DNA of 35,508 nucleotides from Desulfocucumis palustris (GTDB taxonomy: Bacteria > Bacillota > Desulfotomaculia > Desulfotomaculales > Desulfocucumaceae): NCBI RefSeq assembly GCF_002933875.1, contig NZ_BFAV01000182.1, positions 1-35,508 on the forward strand. The letters run 5' to 3'. Every line of letters starts with the position of its first letter. The first letter of the stretch is position 1. Of this stretch, positions 23,756 through 29,798 are shown in pieces. The notes under the pieces were generated by a model. That model was not told the origin of the DNA, searched no databases, and saw only the letters and a program-made list of their open reading frames with translations. The translations under genes and the position numbers were made by a program.

Positions 23756-25918
23756 TTACCCGGCCTTGATCAACTCCGCGTATAATCCGTCTATATCCTT
23801 CAGCTGGTCATGGGTGCCCCGCTGGACAATTTTCCCTCTCTCCAGCACCACAATCTCATCACAGTCCCTGATGGTGCTCAGCCGGTGGGCCACTATCAGG
23901 CAGGTGCAGCCGCGCCGGCGTATTCCCTCGTCCACCAGCTTTTCGGTAAGAGGGTCCAGGGCGCTGGTGGCCTCGTCCAGAATAAGCAGGGAAGGGTTGC
24001 CGGTTAAAGCCCTGGCGATCTCCAGCCGCTGCCTCTGCCCGCCGCTGAAATTGCTGCCGCCCTCGTCCAGCAGGTGGTCGTAGCCGCCCGCCTTGGCGGT
24101 GATGTCGTCGTGAATGCAGGCGTCCTTGGCCGCCCGGACGATATCAAATTCAGACACCGTATTGTCCCAGAGGGTGAGATTATCCCGGATGGTCCCCTGA
24201 AACAGGGATATATCCTGGTCCACCAGCCCCAGGGAATTGTTTATAACCGCCCGGGGTGTAATCTCCCACGGCTTTCCGTCAAACAATATTTCCCCGGACC
24301 ACGGCCGGTATATTCCGGAAACCAGTTTGGCCACCGTGGACTTGCCGCTGCCCGACCCCCCCACCAGGGCCACCCGGGCGCCGGGGGCCAGCTTGAGGCT
24401 GAAATCCTCTATCAGCGGGGGCTCCAGGCGGCTGTAGCCAAAGGTTAAATTCTTAAGCTCCAGATAGCCTTCCAGTTTGCGGAGCTCCAGGCCGCTGCCG
24501 TCAGGTTGGTCCTCCCGCATGCGGGCGTCCGCCGGGTAGCGCATCACGTCGTCCAGGCGGTTCATGTCCCCTTCCATTTCCTGCAGCTGGCTGCCCAGGG
24601 ACACCAGCCCGTTAACCGGCTCCAGGAAACTGCTCATCAGGCTCTGGAAGGCCACCAGCATGCCTATGGTCATTTCCCCCCTGAAAATGAGAAAACCGCC
24701 CAGGACAAGCACCACCGCGTTGACAAGCATGGTCAGAAAGGACGGTATGGCCGATAAATACTGGGTGGTAACGCCCATCTCCTGTTCGGAATTTAATACC
24801 TTGGCCTGGTAGCCGGACCATTTGGCAAAAAAATCCGACTCCGACCCGGTGGCCTTAAGAGTCTCAATAAGCTGCAGGCCGGACATGGAGGCGCCTTTAA
24901 GCTTGCCCACATCCTGCAAAAGCCGGTAATTTAAATCCACCCGGAGGCGGGAAACGTATCTCAGGTACAGCAGGTTGGCGGCGGCGGCCAGCACCCCCAC
25001 CAGCGCCAGCAAAAGGCTGTACTGGGCCATCAGGGCCAGGTAAAAAATAATCATTATAAAGTTCAGCGCATTGGCGGCCAGCTGGCCGGAAAGCAGCCCG
25101 GCCACCCGGTCGTTGCTCTGCACCCGCAGGCTTACGTCTCCGGCATGGCGCTGGGTAAAAAATTCCGCCGGCAGGCGGAGCACGTGCCATAGAAATTGAG
25201 CCGAGGTGCTTAGGGCTATCTTGGTCTCCAGCCTCAAAAGGTAATACTTCTGCAGCCTGGTCAGTACGCCTCGCAGGACCGCCGTGAGGAACATGCCCGT
25301 CAGCAGGGGTGCCAGCCAGTTCCCCTTGCCCCCCAGCAATATGTCGTCCACAAATATTTTGGAAAAGACAGGGATAACCAGTCCCGGTATGACCAGCGCC
25401 AGCCCCAGCAGTATGACATAGGCCAGGGCCCTCTCCGACCCCTTGAGCCGCCTCCATAAAGCCACCGCTATACTGGGTTTGCCCCCGTTTTTTTCAAAAC
25501 CGGGCCCCACCTCAAAGGCCAGCACAATGCCGGTGAAGGACTGGTCGAACTCCTCTTCGGAAACGGTCCTGGGGCCGCATACCGGGTCGTTCAAAAGGGC
25601 GTTGCCCCGGTTAAAGCCTTCCAATACCAGGAAATGGTTGAAATTCCAGTGGATGATCACCGGCAGCTCCATTTCCTTCAGTGCCCCCGGCTCCTTGCGG
25701 TAGCCCTTGGCCTCCAGCCCGTACCGCCTGGCCGCCTTTAAAATATTGCTGGCCTTGCTGCCGTCACGGGTGACCCCGCAGGCCACCCTCATTTCCTCCA
25801 GGGGCACGTATTTGCCATGATAGGCCAGTATCATGGCCAGAGCGGCCGCCCCGCACTCCACCGCCTCCATTTGCAGCACGGTGGGAACCTTTACTCTTTT
25901 AGTCCGCTTTTCCCTCAC
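23756..25918 (-). CDS. NHLM-type ABC exporter with C39 peptidase domain
   Basis: A 720-residue peptidase-containing ABC transporter. The N-terminal C39 domain shows Gln16 and the nucleophile Cys22 in LQMEAVECGAAALAM, the catalytic His95 in HWNFNHFLVLEG, and Asp111 in LLNDP. Six membrane helices lie between about 165 and 440. The ATPase has Walker A GGSGSGKST (about 520-528), FSGGQ (624-628) and Walker B LLILDE (645-650). The family cuts double-glycine leaders and exports the core across the membrane. The precursor at 17178-17465 ends its leader with VAGG and is the expected substrate. The start is GTG at 25918 with a GGGGGT ribosome site. Confidence 0.93.
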   Translation of the reverse strand: MREKRTKRVKVPTVLQMEAVECGAAALAMILAYHGKYVPLEEMRVACGVTRDGSKASNILKAARRYGLEAKGYRKEPGALKEMELPVIIHWNFNHFLVLEGFNRGNALLNDPVCGPRTVSEEEFDQSFTGIVLAFEVGPGFEKNGGKPSIAVALWRRLKGSERALAYVILLGLALVIPGLVIPVFSKIFVDDILLGGKGNWLAPLLTGMFLTAVLRGVLTRLQKYYLLRLETKIALSTSAQFLWHVLRLPAEFFTQRHAGDVSLRVQSNDRVAGLLSGQLAANALNFIMIIFYLALMAQYSLLLALVGVLAAAANLLYLRYVSRLRVDLNYRLLQDVGKLKGASMSGLQLIETLKATGSESDFFAKWSGYQAKVLNSEQEMGVTTQYLSAIPSFLTMLVNAVVLVLGGFLIFRGEMTIGMLVAFQSLMSSFLEPVNGLVSLGSQLQEMEGDMNRLDDVMRYPADARMREDQPDGSGLELRKLEGYLELKNLTFGYSRLEPPLIEDFSLKLAPGARVALVGGSGSGKSTVAKLVSGIYRPWSGEILFDGKPWEITPRAVINNSLGLVDQDISLFQGTIRDNLTLWDNTVSEFDIVRAAKDACIHDDITAKAGGYDHLLDEGGSNFSGGQRQRLEIARALTGNPSLLILDEATSALDPLTEKLVDEGIRRRGCTCLIVAHRLSTIRDCDEIVVLERGKIVQRGTHDQLKDIDGLYAELIKAG

Positions 25919-25943
25919 CCCGCCGACCCCCGTTGCCGATTAA

Positions 25944-27338
25944 CTAATAAATGGAAAGGGCTCTCCTAAGGGTTGGTATGACCATCCCTATGGGGCGCTC
26001 TTTACTTATGGTCACAAAACCCTGGCAAAGCGTGCCGCTGTTTATTTTTTGCGGCGGACCGCCGGCCGAGGTCCATTTAAACCCGCTTACACTGGATTCG
26101 TCCGTGATAATGTCCACATGGACCTCCAGGGACGTCCCCTCCCCGGACAGCCTGGTCACCAGCCCCTCATTGCCCAGGGTGTGCATCATGTCCTGGGCGG
26201 CCGCCGGATATTCCGACACCGAGGTGACCCTGCCCAGTATGTAGCCGTACTCTTCCTTCTTTACCGTGCTGGGGGAAACAAGCGCCTCCATGCCGGGCAG
26301 TATCCTTTTCCCCTCCTCCGCCGGGACGTACAGCACCACTTCCTGCTTTATCGTGCTGCCCTCGCGCTCAAGGCTGAAAAGGCTGGTCCCGGGCTGCACG
26401 ACGGCGCCCTTGTCCGCCCTTACCTCCACCACCCGGCCGTCCACCTGGGCCAACAGCTCGGAAGATTTAATCAGCTCATCCTGCAATCTTTTGATTCTGT
26501 CCCCGGTTTCAGCCATTTTGGTCACCTTGGTGGTGTCAAACTGCTCCTCCAGCATGCGCAGCGAAAGCTGGGCCTGCTCCAGTTTTTCCCTGTAATTGAT
26601 AATGGTTTCCTCCCAGTCGCCGGCCACCAGCTTATTCAGGCCAGCCTGGGCCGACTGCACCGCCAGGTGCTGCAAATCATAGTCCCTGCGGGCGTTATCG
26701 AAGTCGTTTTGCGAAACTGCACCCGCCTGGTAAAGGGCGGTCATTTTGTCCAGGTAGCTTTTCTTGACCTGCTCGCTGATACGGGCCTGCTCCAGGCTTA
26801 TCTCGGCCATCTGGACATCATGGGACTGGCCCGAAATGGCGTTTTTATAGTCGGCCTCGGCGTTGGCCAGGGCTGCCCCGGCCTCGGTAATTTTCTGGGT
26901 CAGCCCGAACAGGTCGGCCAGATCCGAACCTATATTCCTGTCGTCGCCCTCGTTTATACCGTCCTTTTCAAGCCTCTGCAGCTGCGCCAGCGTTTTTTTC
27001 AAATCGTTGATCTGCTCGGCCAGCTGGGGCTGGTCGAGCCTGGCCACCACTTGGCCTTTTTTTACATGGTCGCCCACCGTCACCCTGATATCGGTAATCT
27101 GGCCGGAGCTGCTGTTGACCACGTTGTATATCCCGTTGCTGTTGGCGATCACTCCCTGCCCGCTCACCTTGGTGGGGATGCTCCCGAAAACGCTCCACAG
27201 CACCGTAGCCCCCAGGATGCAGGCGATGGCCAACAAGGCGAACCAGGCCCTGGGAGCGGTCACCGAGATCATCTGGTCCAGCTGCTCGGGGGACGAGAGC
27301 TTGTCCAGCGCCGCCTTGCGGAACAGACCCTGTGTCAT
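25944..27338 (-). CDS. HlyD-like NHLM secretion adaptor
   Basis: A 464-residue membrane-fusion-type protein. One membrane helix (WFALLAIACILGATVLWSVF, about 32-51) follows a short cytoplasmic start. The split biotinyl-lipoyl halves are ISDIRVTVGDHVKKGQVVAR-like near 80-100 (here ITDIRVTVGDHVKKGQ) and VVEVRADKGAVVQPGTSLFS near 305-325. Long coiled coils fill 105-300. The C-terminal region forms the beta barrel. It should link the two ABC subunits to the outside of the cell. AGAGGTGG lies eight bases before the ATG. It sits directly upstream of the C39 exporter, the usual order in NHLM clusters. Confidence 0.92.
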   Translation of the reverse strand: MTQGLFRKAALDKLSSPEQLDQMISVTAPRAWFALLAIACILGATVLWSVFGSIPTKVSGQGVIANSNGIYNVVNSSSGQITDIRVTVGDHVKKGQVVARLDQPQLAEQINDLKKTLAQLQRLEKDGINEGDDRNIGSDLADLFGLTQKITEAGAALANAEADYKNAISGQSHDVQMAEISLEQARISEQVKKSYLDKMTALYQAGAVSQNDFDNARRDYDLQHLAVQSAQAGLNKLVAGDWEETIINYREKLEQAQLSLRMLEEQFDTTKVTKMAETGDRIKRLQDELIKSSELLAQVDGRVVEVRADKGAVVQPGTSLFSLEREGSTIKQEVVLYVPAEEGKRILPGMEALVSPSTVKKEEYGYILGRVTSVSEYPAAAQDMMHTLGNEGLVTRLSGEGTSLEVHVDIITDESSVSGFKWTSAGGPPQKINSGTLCQGFVTISKERPIGMVIPTLRRALSIY

Positions 27339-27378
27339 GTGTCAAGCCACCTCTTTAGTTATTTAACCGCTGCGGCAG

Positions 27379-28512
27379 TCAGTTGATATAATCGAATTGC
27401 CCGTTGCGGAGCACTTTTTTTACAACCAGGTCGCCTATATCGTCGCCGTTTTCCTTAAAGGTATGAAAGCCGGCCACCCCCGGCCTGTCCTTGAAGGACC
27501 GCAGCTTTTGCGCCACTGCGCCGGGATCGGCCGATCCCGCCTCCTTGACGGCTCCGGCCAGCAGGTAAAGGGCGTCATAGCCCTGGGCGGCGTAGGAGGT
27601 CGGCATTTTACCGTATTTTTTGTTAAAATTGCCTACGAAGTTTTGCACTTCCGCCCGGGGAGACCGGGGATTGAAAATAGTGCCCACCACAGTCCCCTCG
27701 GCCGCCTGGCCGGCCACCTCCCAGAGTTCCGGCGTATCCATGGCGTCGCCGGCCAGAAAGGGCACCGCTATGCCGGCCTGCGTCACATCGGCGATAAACT
27801 GGGCCCCGTCGGGCATGTAGTGGGCCACAAAAATGCCGTCGAAGTCCAGCGCCTTCCATTTTGCGCTAAGCCTGTTTAAATCCCTGGCGTCGGCATAATA
27901 GGAAAAGCGGTCGGCAATTTCAATACCAGCTTCTTTGGCGTGATCCTCGAAGGAATTGGCCAGACCAATACCGTAGGAGTCGTCGCAGTAGTATATCACC
28001 ATGCGCCGGTGTCCCTCTTTGGCGGCATATAGGGCCAGTTGCCTGGCAATTTCGTCATCACTGGGAATATTTCTGAAGATGTACCGGTAGCCCTTTTGGG
28101 TAAGGGCGGGAGAGGTTGCTGCGGGTGAAAGCATCACAATGCCCGCGCTCTCGTATATATTGGCCGTGGCAACCGAAATAAAGGAGACGCTGTGGCCAAT
28201 CACAGCCGTGAGGTTGGGGGTTCTGGCAAAGGACTGGGCGACATTCATGCCGCCGGTGACTGTTTCCTGGTCGTCCTTTTCGAGCAGGCGAACCTGCCGG
28301 CCGTTTATGCCGCCTGCAGCGTTGATCTCGGCGGCAGCCAGCTCGACTCCCTCTTTAAAAAGGTCGTTTTCCACCGAGAAGGGCCAGGCCACGCCGATTA
28401 AAATATCCCTCTTGCTGTTCATGCAGCCTGCCAGCAGGGTAAAAAGCAATAGGCTCAAGGCTCCCGCCACCAACAGGCCTCTGCTCAGCCTGGCCCTGTA
28501 TTGATTCCACAT
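27379..28512 (-). CDS. Orphan branched-chain-type substrate-binding lipoprotein
   Basis: A 377-residue type-I periplasmic-binding-fold protein (Leu/Ile/Val-binding family). The signal ends LLAGC, a lipobox, so it should be anchored outside the membrane. Family stretches are GVAWPFSVENDLFKEGVELA, AAEINAAGGINGRQV, ARTPNLTAVIGHSVSF and AQGYDALYLLAGAVKEAG. The ATG at 28512 has GGAGG ten bases upstream and is preferred to one at 28533. It is the first gene after the consensus promoter, and none of the livHMGF-type permease genes is nearby. It may sense a small ligand, assist the exporter, or serve immunity; only its position supports these ideas. Confidence 0.85.
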   Translation of the reverse strand: MWNQYRARLSRGLLVAGALSLLLFTLLAGCMNSKRDILIGVAWPFSVENDLFKEGVELAAAEINAAGGINGRQVRLLEKDDQETVTGGMNVAQSFARTPNLTAVIGHSVSFISVATANIYESAGIVMLSPAATSPALTQKGYRYIFRNIPSDDEIARQLALYAAKEGHRRMVIYYCDDSYGIGLANSFEDHAKEAGIEIADRFSYYADARDLNRLSAKWKALDFDGIFVAHYMPDGAQFIADVTQAGIAVPFLAGDAMDTPELWEVAGQAAEGTVVGTIFNPRSPRAEVQNFVGNFNKKYGKMPTSYAAQGYDALYLLAGAVKEAGSADPGAVAQKLRSFKDRPGVAGFHTFKENGDDIGDLVVKKVLRNGQFDYIN

Positions 28513-28638
28513 GGCGACATTTCCTCCGTGCATATATGACCCAAAATTACCGTCACAACAGTTCTGTCCGGGAAAAAAGCTCCTGGTCCTGTATTTAAAC
28601 AGCCGCAGCGTTAATATATAATTTGTCGATAAATTGGG

Positions 28639-28650
28639 TGACTACAGTCA
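28639..28650. promoter_or_regulatory. Operator-like palindrome at the operon start site
   Basis: TGACTACAGTCA is a perfect 5-base-arm palindrome with a 2-base centre, lying between the -10 box and the expected start site. A TetR-type repressor bound here would block the promoter. The divergent TetR gene next to it is truncated. Confidence 0.45.
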
Positions 28651-28679
28651 TTATAGATTTTATTGTTTTATTTTGTCAA
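28650..28679 (-). promoter_or_regulatory. Consensus promoter of the RiPP export operon
   Basis: On the minus strand TTGACA (679-674) and TATAAT (655-650) are both perfect consensus boxes, 18 bases apart. Transcription would start near 28643 and run into the substrate-binding-protein gene and the exporter genes. Confidence 0.8.
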
Positions 28680-28694
28680 TATGAGGTGTAATAT

Positions 28695-28973
28695 ATGGAA
28701 CCGAAAAAACAAAATTCCAAAAAACTACAGGCCCTTAAAACCAAAAGAAAAATTTTTGAAAGCGCTGAAAAATTGATAAGAATACACGGGCTGGACAACC
28801 TCAGCGTGGATGCCATTGTCGAAGAGGCCGGAAGCGGCGGACTTGTTCCACGTAAACGGCGAGACGCGAGGCGGTCACGGCGTTATTGTACTGCCATGTG
28901 GTGCGGGCAAGACGATTGTGGGTATGGCGGTGATGGAAAAACTGCAAACCGAAACGACGAAGATGGAAGATAA
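28695..28973 (+). pseudogene. Truncated TetR-family regulator (N-terminal HTH only)
   Basis: GAGGTG precedes an ATG. Residues 1-46 read like a normal TetR start (ALKTKRKIFESAEKLIRIHG, then LDNLSVDAIVEEAG). After residue 46, where the recognition helix should begin (usually VSKGTFYHYF-like), the frame enters unrelated DNA and ends at 28973. The recognition helix and the whole ligand domain are gone, so it cannot work as a repressor. It was probably the divergent regulator of the export operon. Confidence 0.8.
28831..28962 (+). pseudogene. XPB/Rad25-type helicase fragment (motif I region)
   Basis: In frame with the following TipAS domain the plus strand reads EAADLFHVNGETRGGHGVIV followed by LPCGAGKTIVGMAVMEKLQT. 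This is the Walker A neighbourhood of bacterial XPB-like DNA helicases. Only about 44 residues remain; neither the DEAD/H box nor the C-terminal helicase half is present. It is joined to TetR sequence on the left and to a TipAS domain on the right. Confidence 0.7.
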
Positions 28974-29421
28974 AGCCATGTTTAGCGGTTTTGATTACGA
29001 TAAAATGCTGGAAGAACAAAAGCAGTACCAGGCGGAAGTAAAGGAGCGCTGGGGCAACAGCGACGCCTATAAAATATCGAAGGAAAGAACCAAAAAATAT
29101 ACGAAAGAGGACTGGGAACGAATAAACAAAATTCAAATGAATAACCTCAAAGAGTTATGCCGCTTATACAACGCCAACGTTCCGCATGATGATGCCGGGG
29201 TACAGGCGGTGGTGGAAAAATCGCATAAATTCATCCAGGATACCTTTTATCCCTGCACCCTGGAAATGTTTAGCGCTTTGGGAAACATGTATGTTACCGA
29301 CGGGCGGTTCACTGTTTATTACGAAAAGTTTGCTCCCGGACTTGCCGCCTATTATAATGAAGCAATTCAGCATTTTTGCAAAGGATCGTCTTTGGTGGAT
29401 AACGGGTGCCAAAAAGACTAA
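28963..29421 (+). CDS. Stand-alone TipAS drug-binding domain
   Basis: About 152 residues beginning MEDKAMFSGFDYDKMLEEQK. The sequence follows the TipAS fold: VKERWGNSDAYKISKERTKK, YTKEDWERINKIQMNNLKEL, FIQDTFYPCTLEMFSALGNM, YVTDGRFTVYYEKFAPGLAA. In TipA-type MerR regulators this domain binds thiopeptide and related antibiotics. Here the MerR DNA-binding half is absent. The frame is open upstream to an ATG at 28810, so it may be made as a fusion with the 44-residue helicase piece. There is no good ribosome site at 28963. It could still bind a drug or peptide by itself, or it may be a remnant. Confidence 0.75.
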   Translation: MEDKAMFSGFDYDKMLEEQKQYQAEVKERWGNSDAYKISKERTKKYTKEDWERINKIQMNNLKELCRLYNANVPHDDAGVQAVVEKSHKFIQDTFYPCTLEMFSALGNMYVTDGRFTVYYEKFAPGLAAYYNEAIQHFCKGSSLVDNGCQKD

Positions 29422-29490
29422 GGTAAAGCGCCGGCATTCTCCCCACCCGCAAAATCAGACGGGGGTAAGGGCCGCCCCTGCTGGAACGGA

Positions 29491-29531
29491 CATAATAAAG
29501 CCGGATCGACAATGGATCCGGCTTTATTATG
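29491..29531. terminator. Perfect 17-bp hairpin between TipAS and rph copy 2
   Basis: Arms cataataaagccggatc and gatccggctttattatg pair perfectly around a 7-base loop. No long T-run follows, so it may be a weak terminator, an attenuator or a structured leader for rph copy 2. The rest of the 29422-29798 gap holds no convincing gene; it ends with the rph ribosome site AAGGAGG at 29784-29790. Confidence 0.65.
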
Positions 29532-29798
29532 CGGTTTGCCTCGGTTTTTACAACTTTATGATTAAAACGAATTTTTATAGCAAATATAGTCAATGGATTT
29601 CAGGAATAAACAACCGGTATTCAAGTGAAAATACTGAATTATAAGCTTCATATCCGTTCCCTTTTTAAAAAATACCTCCATATCGGCATTTCCATACCCA
29701 CGGGGAATACTCCAGGATTAAAGCCAGGCTGTATGGCCGGAGGATTATTCCCAGCTTCTGCAAAACCAATCTGCCGCAGGGTTAAGGAGGATATCCTT

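Noticed and set aside
26049..27386. Long plus-strand frame of 445 codons
   Set aside because: It is antisense to the well-supported HlyD-like gene, is rich in His/Gly/Leu/Gln as expected for a shadow, and shows no domain.
29186..29644. A 152-codon plus-strand frame
   Set aside because: It is a shifted frame of the TipAS domain followed by the hairpin region.
29700..29798. A rifamycin-associated element (RAE-type inverted repeat) before rph copy 2
   Set aside because: I did not find the paired 19-bp motif known from actinomycetes; only the unrelated hairpin at 29491-29531 is present.
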